Part shown: positions 32,920 to 42,169 of the stretch, one piece after another
Numbering within the stretch: the first letter of the stretch is position 1
How the letters are laid out: each line of letters starts with the position of its first letter
DNA from: Flavobacteriales bacterium
Lineage (GTDB): Bacteria > Bacteroidota > Bacteroidia > Flavobacteriales_E > Vicingaceae
Direction of reading: 5' to 3'
Length of the DNA: 64,000 nucleotides
NCBI GenBank assembly: GCA_020635815.1
Contig: JACJZB010000006.1
Location: 1-64,000, forward strand
Made by a program: the position numbers and the translations under genes
The notes under the pieces: model-generated
Told to the model about the DNA's origin: nothing
Databases searched by the model: none
What the model saw: the letters and a program-made list of their open reading frames with translations, nothing else

Positions 32920-35900
32920 ATGAATAAATTCTATACCCTTTTAATCTTTATTTTCTTTTCTATAAATGTTTTTGCTCAACCTGCAAATGACAATTTTGCT
33001 TCAGCTACGACTATAATACACTCTACAAACAATTGTTCTGCAAATGCGGCTTACACAACTGTAGGAGCAACTTCTGACGGAATAAAAGGAAGTGTATGGG
33101 AAAATGGACCAAACTATACTGTTTGGTTTAAATTTGTGGCAACAACCACTAATGCAACTCTCGACTTAAAAGTTGGTGGTGCTGAAGGTTCTATGCGACA
33201 CCCTAACATGGCGTTATGGGAAAGTGATGCTACAACCGAAATAACAAGTGTTAGAAGGCTAAATGCAACAACTGATGTTCAACTTAGTTCTTCCGCTCTT
33301 GTGATTGGTAATACCTATTATGTATCTGTAGATAATTATGTAGGTTTAGGCTATAGAGGTACTTTTACTTTATGTATTGATGACCAAGCAAATTATGACC
33401 ACATTGTTGGAGCTAAAACATTAACTCATGCTGCTAACAATTGTTCTGCAAATGCAGCTTACTCTACTCGTTTTGCTACTCCTGATGGTTTAAAAGGTAG
33501 CTGTTGGGAAAACGGTCCAAACTACACTCGTTGGTTTAAATTTGTTGCAACAACTACTAATGTTACTTTAGATTTAAAAGTTGGCGGTGCTGAAGGTTCT
33601 ATGCAACACCCTAACATGGCATTATGGGAGGCTGATGCAACTACTGAAATTAAATGTGTAAAAAGAATTAATGCAACTACTGATGTTCAAATTACATCTT
33701 CTGCTCTAGTTATTGGTAATACCTATTACATTTCTGTTGATAACTACGTTGGATCATCTTATCAAGGTACATTTACGCTGTGTATTGACAACACTGTAAC
33801 TTACGATGAAATTGCAGGTGCTAAAACTTTAATTCATACTGCTAACAATTGTTCTCCAGATGGTTACTATACTACTAGATTTGCTACTCCTGATGGCGTA
33901 AAAGGTAGTTGTTGGGAAAATGGACCTAACTATACCCGTTGGTTTAAATTTGTGGCAACAACCACTAACGTTACGCTAGATTTAAAAGTTGGTGGTGCAG
34001 AAGGTTCTATGCAACACCCTAACATGGCATTATGGGAAAGTGATGCTACAACTCAAATTGGTTGTGTTAGGAGAATTAATGCAACTACTGATGTTCAAAT
34101 TACATCTTCTGCTCTAATTATTGGTAATACCTATTACATTTCTGTTGATAACTACGTTGGATCATCTTATCAAGGTACATTTACGCTGTGTATTGACAAC
34201 ACTGTAACTTACGATGAAATTGCAGGTGCTAAAACTTTAATTCATACTGCTAACAATTGTTCTCCAGATGGTTACTATACTACTAGATTTGCTACTCCTG
34301 ATGGCGTAAAAGGTAGTTGTTGGGAAAATGGACCTAACTATACCCGTTGGTTTAAATTTGTGGCAACAACCACTAACGTTACGCTAGATTTAAAAGTTGG
34401 TGGTGCAGAAGGTTCTATGCAACACCCTAACATGGCATTATGGGAAAGTGATGCTACAACTCAAATTGGTTGTGTTAGAAGAATTAATGCAACTACTGAT
34501 GTTCAAATTACTTCTTCTGCTCTAATTATTGGTAACACCTATTATATTTCTGTTGACAACTACGTTGGATCATCTTATCAAGGTACATTTACGCTGTGTA
34601 TTGACAATACAGTAACTTACGATGAAATTGCTGGAGCTATTGAACTAACTAATTTAAACAACTGGTGTTCGCCAGATGGATACTATACTACAAGATTTGC
34701 TACTCCTGATGGCATTAAAGGTAGTTGTTGGGAAAATGGACCAAACTATACCCGTTGGTTTAAATTTGTAGCAATTTCAAATAATGTTACCCTCCAAATG
34801 AAAGTTGGTGGTGCTGAAGGATCTTTACAACATCCTAATATTGCCCTATGGGAATCTGATGCAACTACTCAAGTTGGATGTACAAAAAGAATAAATGCAA
34901 CAGCAGACATATCATTAAGTTCTGCAGCTTTAGTTGTAGGTAATACTTACTACATTTCATGTGATAATTATGTTGGATCATCTTATCAAGGCACATTTAC
35001 ACTTTGTATTGATAATATAGATACTGAATATTTCTCTATAGCTAATGGTATTTGGAACAATGGAAACAATTGGTCTATTGTAAGTCATGCTGGGCCAGCT
35101 GCAGCCTCTTATCCTGATGCTGGAGATATTGCATACATCCAAGACAATTCTATTTCAGTTTCAGGAAATGAAGTTTCTGCAGAAGTAAACATAAATGTAA
35201 ATGGAAATACAACTCTATTAGATATAAATGGAGGTACATTAACAGTTGCAGGTGCATTAAACTTAAATAACACTGGCAATAACTTTAATGGTACAATTTT
35301 AATACAAGGAAATGGTACTTTAACAATCAATGATAACGCAACATTTACTAGGAATGGCGGAACTAATGCTTTTGGACTAACGGTTAACACTGGTTCATCA
35401 ATAAACATAAACAAAGACTTTACATGGAATTCTATAGGTGGAACAGTTACAGATAATAATTTTATTTTAAACGGAACAGCAACTGCAACTATTGGTCAAG
35501 ATTTTATTTTAAATCAAACTGCGGGAACAAAAATCTTTACTCAACTTAATAACTCTTCAAGCCTAACAGTTAATCGAGACATCCAATTTATTGCGAGTGC
35601 TGATAATAAAACAGAAATAGAACTAAATAACACTTCACAATTAACCATTTTAAGAAGCTTTGTTCGGGGTACACCAGCTTATGGCTCTTTAAAATCAAAC
35701 AATACATCTACCGTAAGCTATCTTGGAAGTACATCATCTCAAACAGTAGCAGGTGGAGGAAGCGGAACAGGAGACTCGTTTAACTATTATAATTTAATAA
35801 TCAACAACTCTTATATTACATCTCCTCAGCTTATAATTGAAGGTAATATCTCTATTCCTTCCGGTGGTACTATTACATTTACTGATGGTGTTATAAAAAC

Positions 35901-36915
35901 AACAAGCACTAATTTACTAACAATAAATGCTGGTGGCTTATTATCTGGTGGATCTAGCAATTCATTTGTTGATGGTCCATTAAGTAAAATAGGAAATACA
36001 TTATTTACTTTTCCTATAGGAAATAATGGTTATTATAATCCTTTAGGTATTTCAGCACCATCATTGTTAACTGATGAATTTAAAGCCCAATACACTAGAG
36101 CAACACCTGGTAATCGTTCAAATTTGGACCCATCTATTGATCATGTTAGTAGTGTTGATGTTTGGGATTTAGAAAGAGTTTCAGGTTCATCTTCTTTAAA
36201 TGTTGCTCTTTATTGGAATAGTACAGATCATGGTATTACAACCTTAGCCGATTTAGCTGTAGCACATTATGATGGAGGCACTAGTGAATGGGAAAACATG
36301 GGTGGATTTGCCGCAGGTTCTCCTTCAGCCGGAAGTATTATTTCTACTTTACCTTTAACTACATTTAGCCCAATAACATTTGCGTCCTTAACAGGTACTA
36401 ACCCTTTACCTATTAAGCTAACATCATTTAATGTAAACCCAAACAAAAATATTGTTGATATTTCATGGCAAACAGCAGCAGAAATTAATAACGATTACTT
36501 TACTATAGAACGATCTAATAATGGTTTTGAATGGGAAGAGATTAGTAAAGTTAAAGGTGCAGGAAACAGTAATTATAAACTAAGTTATAATGATATTGAC
36601 TATAGCCCATTATCTGGTGTTTCTTATTATCGCCTTAAACAAACCGATTTTAATGGAGATTATTCATATAGTGAAATTACAATGGTTGATTTTAAACAAA
36701 AAGATGAAATTGTTATTTACCCGAATCCTGTTAAAGATAATTTAACTATCGCTAATTTATGTGAAAATTGTATTGTTAAAATCTATTCTTCTTTTGGAAC
36801 TTTAGTTTATACAGGTTCAGAACAGAAAATTAATACTCAAACATGGAAAAATGGTATTTATCAAGTAGTGATTAATAACAATGGAATTATCCAAAGTAAT
36901 ACCATAATTAAATAG
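32920..36915 (+). CDS. Giant T9SS surface protein with five identical-length 136-residue domains
   Basis: 1331 residues. Signal peptide ends at VFAQ (residue 20). Five beta-sandwich units of exactly 136 residues follow (about 22-702); each has NNCS, WENGPNYT.WFKFVA, LKVGGAEGS, HPNMALWE.DATT, GNTYY.S.DNYVG and GTFTLCID, resembling prepeptidase C-terminal-like folds. Then come a beta-helix-like region rich in Asn (about 715-1000), the conserved domain FTFPIGNNGYYNPLGISAPS, a fibronectin-like segment, and a type A sorting domain (VIYPNPVKDNLTI). The C-terminal ~310 residues mirror the upstream gene. Secreted to the surface through T9SS; binding partner unknown. Confidence 0.88.
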   Translation: MNKFYTLLIFIFFSINVFAQPANDNFASATTIIHSTNNCSANAAYTTVGATSDGIKGSVWENGPNYTVWFKFVATTTNATLDLKVGGAEGSMRHPNMALWESDATTEITSVRRLNATTDVQLSSSALVIGNTYYVSVDNYVGLGYRGTFTLCIDDQANYDHIVGAKTLTHAANNCSANAAYSTRFATPDGLKGSCWENGPNYTRWFKFVATTTNVTLDLKVGGAEGSMQHPNMALWEADATTEIKCVKRINATTDVQITSSALVIGNTYYISVDNYVGSSYQGTFTLCIDNTVTYDEIAGAKTLIHTANNCSPDGYYTTRFATPDGVKGSCWENGPNYTRWFKFVATTTNVTLDLKVGGAEGSMQHPNMALWESDATTQIGCVRRINATTDVQITSSALIIGNTYYISVDNYVGSSYQGTFTLCIDNTVTYDEIAGAKTLIHTANNCSPDGYYTTRFATPDGVKGSCWENGPNYTRWFKFVATTTNVTLDLKVGGAEGSMQHPNMALWESDATTQIGCVRRINATTDVQITSSALIIGNTYYISVDNYVGSSYQGTFTLCIDNTVTYDEIAGAIELTNLNNWCSPDGYYTTRFATPDGIKGSCWENGPNYTRWFKFVAISNNVTLQMKVGGAEGSLQHPNIALWESDATTQVGCTKRINATADISLSSAALVVGNTYYISCDNYVGSSYQGTFTLCIDNIDTEYFSIANGIWNNGNNWSIVSHAGPAAASYPDAGDIAYIQDNSISVSGNEVSAEVNINVNGNTTLLDINGGTLTVAGALNLNNTGNNFNGTILIQGNGTLTINDNATFTRNGGTNAFGLTVNTGSSININKDFTWNSIGGTVTDNNFILNGTATATIGQDFILNQTAGTKIFTQLNNSSSLTVNRDIQFIASADNKTEIELNNTSQLTILRSFVRGTPAYGSLKSNNTSTVSYLGSTSSQTVAGGGSGTGDSFNYYNLIINNSYITSPQLIIEGNISIPSGGTITFTDGVIKTTSTNLLTINAGGLLSGGSSNSFVDGPLSKIGNTLFTFPIGNNGYYNPLGISAPSLLTDEFKAQYTRATPGNRSNLDPSIDHVSSVDVWDLERVSGSSSLNVALYWNSTDHGITTLADLAVAHYDGGTSEWENMGGFAAGSPSAGSIISTLPLTTFSPITFASLTGTNPLPIKLTSFNVNPNKNIVDISWQTAAEINNDYFTIERSNNGFEWEEISKVKGAGNSNYKLSYNDIDYSPLSGVSYYRLKQTDFNGDYSYSEITMVDFKQKDEIVIYPNPVKDNLTIANLCENCIVKIYSSFGTLVYTGSEQKINTQTWKNGIYQVVINNNGIIQSNTIIK
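32987..35020 (+). repeat. Five tandem 408-bp units, units 3 and 4 nearly identical
   Basis: The TGGGAAAA anchor recurs at 33097, 33505, 33913, 34321 and 34729, exactly 408 bp apart each time, so no indel has occurred in any unit. Units 3 (33793-34200) and 4 (34201-34608) differ at about six positions, all synonymous. Confidence 0.93.
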
Positions 36916-36954
36916 ACTATTTTAGTAATATCTTTTTAAGCGACTAAAAAAAGT

Positions 36955-36962
36955 TACTTTTG
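36955..36962 (+). promoter_or_regulatory. -7 box for cca
   Basis: TACTTTTG matches TAnnTTTG and ends 21 bp before the TTG start at 36984. Confidence 0.5.
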
Positions 36963-36983
36963 CCCAGCAAAAAGTAAAACCCA

Positions 36984-38393
36984 TTGAAAGAACACATTCA
37001 GCATCCTATTTTTAAAATCATCTCACAAGCAGCTACAGAACTAAATGTAGATGCTTATGTTATCGGTGGTTTTGTAAGAGACATTATCTTAAACAGACCT
37101 TGTAAAGACATTGACATTGTAGCTATTGGCTCTGGCATTGAACTAGCCGAACGAGTTGCCAAGTTAATTGGCAAAAATACAACGGTTAAAGTTTTTAAAA
37201 ACTTTGGCACAGCAATGTTAATCTACAACGATTATGAAGTTGAATTTGTTGGAGCTCGTAAAGAGTCTTATGATAGAGGTTCTCGAAAACCAATAGTTGA
37301 AGATGGTACATTGGAAGACGACCAAAATCGTAGAGACTTTACAATTAATGCTTTAGCAATTAGTTTAAACGAACAAACATTTGGCGAATTACTAGACCCT
37401 TTTGGAGGGCTGAAAGATATTGAAAATAAAATCATTCAAACACCACTAAACCCTGATATAACTTACTCTGATGACCCGTTAAGAATGATGCGTGCAATTC
37501 GTTTTGCTACACAACTTAATTTTACCATTGAAAATGCTTCTCTGCAAGCTATCCGAAAAAATAGACAACGAATACGAATTGTGTCAAAAGAACGAATTAC
37601 TGATGAGTTAAATAAAATCATTCTCTCCCCTGTTCCTTCTATTGGTTTTAAACATTTATTCAATACTGGTTTACTCGAAATAATTTTTCCAGAAATGGCA
37701 AACCTACATGGGGTTGAATTTATTGGAAACAAAGGTCACAAAGACAATTTTTACCACACCATAAAAGTTTTGGATAATATTTGTGAAAACACAGATAATT
37801 TATGGTTGCGTTGGGCTGCAATTTTGCATGATATTGCTAAACCAGCGACTAAACGCTTTGAAGAAAATCATGGATGGACTTTTCATGGACATGAGGATAA
37901 AGGTGCTCGCATGGTTCCTGGTATTTTTAAAGCTTTAAAATTACCGCTCGATCATAAAATGAAATATGTTCAGAAATTAGTTCGTCTTCACCTTCGCCCC
38001 ATTGCTTTAGTTAAAGAGCATGTTACCGATAGTGCAATGAGGAGATTGCTTTTTGATGCTGGTGAGGACATTGAGGATTTACTTACACTTTGTAATGCCG
38101 ATATTACTTCAAAAAACAAAGAGAAAGTAAAAAAATACATGGCAAACTTTAAATTAGTTCAAGAAAAACTAAAAGAAGTTGAAGAAAAAGACCAAATGAG
38201 AAACTGGCAACCTCCTATTTCAGGAGAGCTAATTATGAAAACCTTTAATATTTCTCCATGTAGAGAAGTTGGAACAATAAAGTCAGCAATAAGAGAAGCT
38301 ATTCTTGATGGTGAGTTAGAAAATAACTATGATGCTGCATATCAATTCATGTTAAAAAAAGGAAATGAATTAAACTTAAAAGCCGAAATATAA
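36984..38393 (+). CDS. cca: CCA tRNA nucleotidyltransferase / poly(A) polymerase family with HD domain
   Basis: 469 residues. The nucleotidyltransferase head has GGFVRD (28-33), the metal-binding KDIDIVAIG with D42 and D44, and DDPLRMMRAIRFATQLNF. An HD domain follows (ILHDIAK with H282 and D283). This matches the HD-type Bacteroidota enzymes annotated as CCA-adding or polynucleotide adenylyltransferase; CCA addition to tRNA 3' ends is the more likely role. Start is TTG at 36984 (KEHIQHPIFKIIS follows), as no ATG lies upstream. Confidence 0.9.
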   Translation: MKEHIQHPIFKIISQAATELNVDAYVIGGFVRDIILNRPCKDIDIVAIGSGIELAERVAKLIGKNTTVKVFKNFGTAMLIYNDYEVEFVGARKESYDRGSRKPIVEDGTLEDDQNRRDFTINALAISLNEQTFGELLDPFGGLKDIENKIIQTPLNPDITYSDDPLRMMRAIRFATQLNFTIENASLQAIRKNRQRIRIVSKERITDELNKIILSPVPSIGFKHLFNTGLLEIIFPEMANLHGVEFIGNKGHKDNFYHTIKVLDNICENTDNLWLRWAAILHDIAKPATKRFEENHGWTFHGHEDKGARMVPGIFKALKLPLDHKMKYVQKLVRLHLRPIALVKEHVTDSAMRRLLFDAGEDIEDLLTLCNADITSKNKEKVKKYMANFKLVQEKLKEVEEKDQMRNWQPPISGELIMKTFNISPCREVGTIKSAIREAILDGELENNYDAAYQFMLKKGNELNLKAEI

Positions 38394-38420
38394 GTTGCAT
38401 TCCATTTATTAAATAAACCT

Positions 38421-38428
38421 TAATTTTG
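38421..38428 (+). promoter_or_regulatory. -7 box for the PRiA4-ORF3-like/miaA operon
   Basis: TAATTTTG matches TAnnTTTG and ends 23 bp before the ATG at 38452. A TTG lies at 38395-38397, but its 23-bp spacing is long. Confidence 0.5.
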
Positions 38429-38451
38429 TTTTTTGACTAAACAACTACACC

Positions 38452-39015
38452 ATGAGTATTTATAAATTTAGAGTACTAGTTGAGGCTGACGAAGTAATTT
38501 TTAAAGATATAGAAGTTAAAAGCAATCAAACCTTTGAAGACTTTCACGAAATGATTGTTGCTGCTTTTGGATTCGACAATTCACAAATGGCATCGTTCTA
38601 CACCAGTAATGACCAGTGGGAAAAAGGACAAGAAATAGCTTTGTTTGATATGAATATGGATGATGAGCAAGCTAAAATTTTGGTAATGGCTGAAACGCCT
38701 ATCAATACTCAAATCAATTGTATCGGAGCTCATTTACTTTATTCTTACGATTTTTTAAACATGACTAATTTCTTTATTGAATTAATCGAAATTATCGTAA
38801 AAGAAACAGCCGAATTTTACCCTAGAGTTGTTCATTCACAAGGAGAATTTATTCCTTCAATCTCAGAAGATTCTGCACTTAGCGAAGAAGAAATGGCAAA
38901 CCAACTACTAAAAAATGCTGGTTTTGACGAAGAAGGAGATGACGGAGATGATATGTTTGAAGGGTTTGATGATTTTGACAACTTTGAGAATTACGACGAA
39001 TCTGGCAATTACTAA
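38452..39015 (+). CDS. PRiA4 ORF-3-like domain protein
   Basis: 187 residues. The N-terminal ~110 residues (YKFRVLVEADEVIFKDIEVKS, TFEDFHEMIVAAFGFDN, ASFYTSNDQWEKGQEIA) match the plasmid pRiA4b ORF-3-like family, a small alpha/beta domain found in many bacteria, often chromosomal. The C-terminus is a strongly acidic tail (EEGDDGDDMFEGFDDFDNFENYDE). Function unknown. miaA starts 2 bp after its stop, so they are cotranscribed. Confidence 0.85.
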   Translation: MSIYKFRVLVEADEVIFKDIEVKSNQTFEDFHEMIVAAFGFDNSQMASFYTSNDQWEKGQEIALFDMNMDDEQAKILVMAETPINTQINCIGAHLLYSYDFLNMTNFFIELIEIIVKETAEFYPRVVHSQGEFIPSISEDSALSEEEMANQLLKNAGFDEEGDDGDDMFEGFDDFDNFENYDESGNY

Positions 39016-39017
39016 AA

Positions 39018-39926
39018 ATGCACCCTACACTTGTTGTAATAACAGGACCAACAGCTGTTGGAAAAACCAAACTTTGTGTAGAAATAGCTCAACATTTTGA
39101 TTGCGATATAATTAGTGCTGATTCTCGTCAGTTTTTTAAAGAATTGAGTATTGGTACAGCAAAACCAACACCAGAAGAAATGCAAAATGTAATACATCAT
39201 TTTGTAGATTCACACTCCATTAATACACCTTATAACGTAAACGACTTTGAGCAAGACGTTTTAAAACTTTTACCTCAACTGTTTAAACAAAACCCTATTG
39301 TAATTTTAACAGGAGGCTCTGGTTTGTATATTGATGCTATTTGTGATGGCTTTGATAAAAATTTACCTCAAGGTGATGAAGCAATAAGAATAAAATTAGA
39401 AAAGCTTTACTCCAAATACGGCATTGAAATTTTACAAGAAAAATTAAAACAACTCGACCCTATCTTTTACCAAGAAATTGATTTATCGAACTTAAAACGC
39501 TTATACCGAGCAATTGAAGTGTGCTTATTGAGTGGTAAACCATATTCTGAACTCCGACAAGGAATAAAGCAAAAACGCTCTTTTAATTGCATTAAAATTG
39601 CCCTAAATAGAGATAAAGAAGAATTGTATAATCGAATAAACCTTAGAGTTGACCTAATGCTAAAAGAAGGTTTATTAGAAGAAGTAAAACGAGTAGAGAA
39701 ATATCGAAATGAGAATGCTTTAAAAACTGTTGGTTATCGAGAATTATTTGATTTTTTAGACAAAAAACTATCACTCGAAGAAGCTGTAGAAAAAATTAAA
39801 GTAAATACACGTAGATATGCGAAAAAACAGATCGCATGGTTTAATCGAAACAACGATTACAAATGGTTTCACCCATCAGAAAAAGACAATATTATTACTT
39901 ACATTAAATCTCAATTAAAATCATAA
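39018..39926 (+). CDS. miaA: tRNA dimethylallyltransferase
   Basis: 302 residues. It adds an isopentenyl group from DMAPP to A37 of tRNAs reading codons that begin with U. P-loop GPTAVGKT at 10-17, the substrate segment DSRQFFKELSIGTAKP, LTGGSGLYIDA and the C-terminal RRYAKKQIAWFNRN. Length is normal. Second gene of a small operon with the PRiA4-like protein upstream. Confidence 0.96.
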   Translation: MHPTLVVITGPTAVGKTKLCVEIAQHFDCDIISADSRQFFKELSIGTAKPTPEEMQNVIHHFVDSHSINTPYNVNDFEQDVLKLLPQLFKQNPIVILTGGSGLYIDAICDGFDKNLPQGDEAIRIKLEKLYSKYGIEILQEKLKQLDPIFYQEIDLSNLKRLYRAIEVCLLSGKPYSELRQGIKQKRSFNCIKIALNRDKEELYNRINLRVDLMLKEGLLEEVKRVEKYRNENALKTVGYRELFDFLDKKLSLEEAVEKIKVNTRRYAKKQIAWFNRNNDYKWFHPSEKDNIITYIKSQLKS

Positions 39927-39948
39927 ATTAGTACAAAAATTAAACATC

Positions 39949-40305
39949 ATGGAATTGCAAAGCGACAAAGGAAAAACTGTAGCTATTTTAAGTTACATCA
40001 CTATTATAGGTTTTATCATTGCATTAGTTATGAATAATGACAAGCAAAATAAATCTGATTTAGGTGTTTTTCATTTACGACAAGCTTTAGGTATTTATTT
40101 AACAGGAGTTGTTTTATCTATTGCTCAAGGAATTTTTCTTTTTATCCCTTTCCTAGGATGGATAATTAATCTTGCTATAACTCTTAGTTTAATTGCTTTA
40201 TTTGTTTTTTGGATTTTAGGATTAATTGCGGCTGTTAACTCTGAGAAAAAAGCAGTTCCTTTTGTAGGTAAATTTTACCAAGACTTATTCGGAAGTATTG
40301 GATAA
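39949..40305 (+). CDS. DUF4870-like small membrane protein
   Basis: 118 residues with three hydrophobic segments (about 10-27, 48-75 and 80-100) and the pattern AILSYITIIGFIIALVMNN, FHLRQALGIYL and FWILGLIAAVNSEKKAVPFVG. These match small Tic20/DUF4870-type membrane proteins of unknown function. It lies 22 bp after miaA and may be cotranscribed. Confidence 0.78.
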   Translation: MELQSDKGKTVAILSYITIIGFIIALVMNNDKQNKSDLGVFHLRQALGIYLTGVVLSIAQGIFLFIPFLGWIINLAITLSLIALFVFWILGLIAAVNSEKKAVPFVGKFYQDLFGSIG

Positions 40306-40341
40306 ACCTAAAAGCATTTCTTCTATAAACTCTTAACAATT

Positions 40342-40358
40342 GCTCGGCACAGCCGAGC
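40342..40358. repeat. GC-rich perfect hairpin between convergent genes
   Basis: GCTCGGC-ACA-GCCGAGC, a 7-bp perfect stem of all-strong composition in AT-rich surroundings. There is no T run on either side, so it is not a standard terminator; it may still slow converging polymerases. Confidence 0.45.
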
Positions 40359-40380
40359 GAATGGTAAGGTATTGGGAAGA

Positions 40381-42156
40381 TTAAAACCTAACACCTACAA
40401 CACAAACATCGTCCAGTTGCTCTAAATCATTTTTCCAATTGTAGAAAAATTGCTTTAGCTCTTCTTTTTGGTCGTGTATTTTTGTTGATTGAATATCGCA
40501 CAGCAATTGTTTAAAGTTTTTCCATTTCAATTTTTTTCCTTTTTCTCCGCCAAATTGATCTGGATAACCATCGGTAGATAAATAGACCGTATCACCTGGT
40601 TTAGCTTCAATTGTATGGTTGATAAATTCTTTCTTCTCTTTAAAAATTGAAAATCCTATTGACTCTCTATTTCCTTTAATCTCTTTAAAATCGTCTCCAT
40701 CACATACAAATAAAGAATGATAAGCACCTGCAAAACTCAATTCTTTTGTCGTTGTATTATAAGCACAAATACCCATATCTACCCCATCTCTTACTTTTTC
40801 GGTTGATTTAGAGAATAAATTTCGCATTAAATTATCTAGCTCACTTAATATAAGTGATGGCTGTTTTATTTTTCGTTCCAAAACCACCTTATTTAGCATA
40901 TTAAATGCAATTAAACTTACAAATGCCCCTGGAACACCATGACCAGTACAGTCAATAGCCGAGAAAAATATCACTTCATCAACTTGTTCTACCCAATAAA
41001 AATCACCACTTACAATATCTTTTGGCTCATAAAAGACAAAACTATTTGGTAATAATTTTTTTATTTTATTATCTTCAGGTAGAATTGAATTTTGGATACG
41101 TTTAGCATAATGAATACTATCCGTTATTGCAATGTTTTTCGATTCAATCTCATTTCGTTGTAATTCAATTTGAGCAAATGTTTTAGTTAAAAGATTATTC
41201 TTCTCTTTAATCTCATTTGCTTCCGACTGTATGCTTTTAAACTGAAAATCGAATTCTATTCGTTTAAGTTTATGGGTGTTATTTTGAGTTAATACTTCAT
41301 TTTTCAACTCATTATGTAATTCTAAATATTTGTAAGCTTCTTCCCAATTCCCTTTTTGTTTATGACAACTAGAATATAATTCATAAATTTCATAAATATC
41401 TTCTTTAGCATTTTTTTGAGTAGCCAGAGCTAATGCTTTGTCAAGTTCTGTTAACACATCTGTATTTCCGTTAATTAACTTTATACTCGACAACATATTA
41501 TATGCTGCAATGGTAATTTGCCAGAACCCTGATTTTAAAGCATATTCCAATCCTATTGTTATATACTTTGTTGCTTCCTCAAAATTCTTACAATAATAAT
41601 TAACCTCACCAATATTAAAGTTCACAATTGCATTCATATGATCATCCAAATCATACTTCAAACATTCAATAAAATATTCTAAGGCCTTATCATAATCTTT
41701 AAGTACAGTATAAGTATCTCCAATATTACTAAGTGTACTCAGTTTTCCTTTAAAATCGTTTGCTTGTTCTCGCAATGCTAAGCATTCAAAATTACAAGCT
41801 AATCTTTTCTTGTAATCTCCGGTAAAATTGTAAACAAAGCCTAACGTATTTAAACAATTTGCTTGCCCCTCTTTATCATCTAGCGATTCATAAAGCTCTT
41901 TGGCCTGCATTGCATATTGCATTACTTCACCGTAGTTTGATACACTTAAAAAACAACTAGCAAGTTGTTTATAGCTATCAGCGATGCCTTTTGTATAGAA
42001 AATATTTTGAGCAATTTTTAGTGCTTCATTTGAAAGTTCTTGAGCTAATAAATAATTCTCCTCAATTTTCGTGTTTGAAACAGCTAACAATTTATCCACT
42101 TGTTCTTCAGTAGATAAATGTTTAATCTCGGATAATATGTTTTTAATATTGTTCAG
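40381..42156 (-). CDS. TPR-containing SpoIIE family protein phosphatase
   Basis: About 572 residues from a GTG at 42097-42099. TPR repeats fill residues about 15-255 (KGIADSYKQLASCFLSVSNY, NIGDTYTVLKDYDKALEYF), then a coiled coil (about 275-325) and the PP2C/SpoIIE domain (about 340-572) with SGDFYW, DCTGHGVPGAFVS and YLSTDGYPDQFGGE, which carry the metal-binding aspartates. Reading in frame extends 19 codons upstream without a stop to a CTG at 42154-42156, and those codons (NNIKNILSEIKHLSTEEQ) look like a genuine first helix; hence my coordinates include them. It likely dephosphorylates an anti-sigma-antagonist or other partner. It lies just after the long-helix gene and is probably cotranscribed. 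Confidence 0.85.
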   Translation of the reverse strand: MNNIKNILSEIKHLSTEEQVDKLLAVSNTKIEENYLLAQELSNEALKIAQNIFYTKGIADSYKQLASCFLSVSNYGEVMQYAMQAKELYESLDDKEGQANCLNTLGFVYNFTGDYKKRLACNFECLALREQANDFKGKLSTLSNIGDTYTVLKDYDKALEYFIECLKYDLDDHMNAIVNFNIGEVNYYCKNFEEATKYITIGLEYALKSGFWQITIAAYNMLSSIKLINGNTDVLTELDKALALATQKNAKEDIYEIYELYSSCHKQKGNWEEAYKYLELHNELKNEVLTQNNTHKLKRIEFDFQFKSIQSEANEIKEKNNLLTKTFAQIELQRNEIESKNIAITDSIHYAKRIQNSILPEDNKIKKLLPNSFVFYEPKDIVSGDFYWVEQVDEVIFFSAIDCTGHGVPGAFVSLIAFNMLNKVVLERKIKQPSLILSELDNLMRNLFSKSTEKVRDGVDMGICAYNTTTKELSFAGAYHSLFVCDGDDFKEIKGNRESIGFSIFKEKKEFINHTIEAKPGDTVYLSTDGYPDQFGGEKGKKLKWKNFKQLLCDIQSTKIHDQKEELKQFFYNWKNDLEQLDDVCVVGVRF

Positions 42157-42169
42157 AGTTATTTTTTAT

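Noticed and set aside
32987..35020. 408-bp tandem repeats considered as a mobile or satellite array
   Set aside because: They are in frame and encode a complete 136-residue domain each; they are protein repeats.
38452..39015. PRiA4-ORF3-like gene as a sign of an integrated plasmid
   Set aside because: The family is common on chromosomes, and it sits in an operon with miaA with no mobile genes near.
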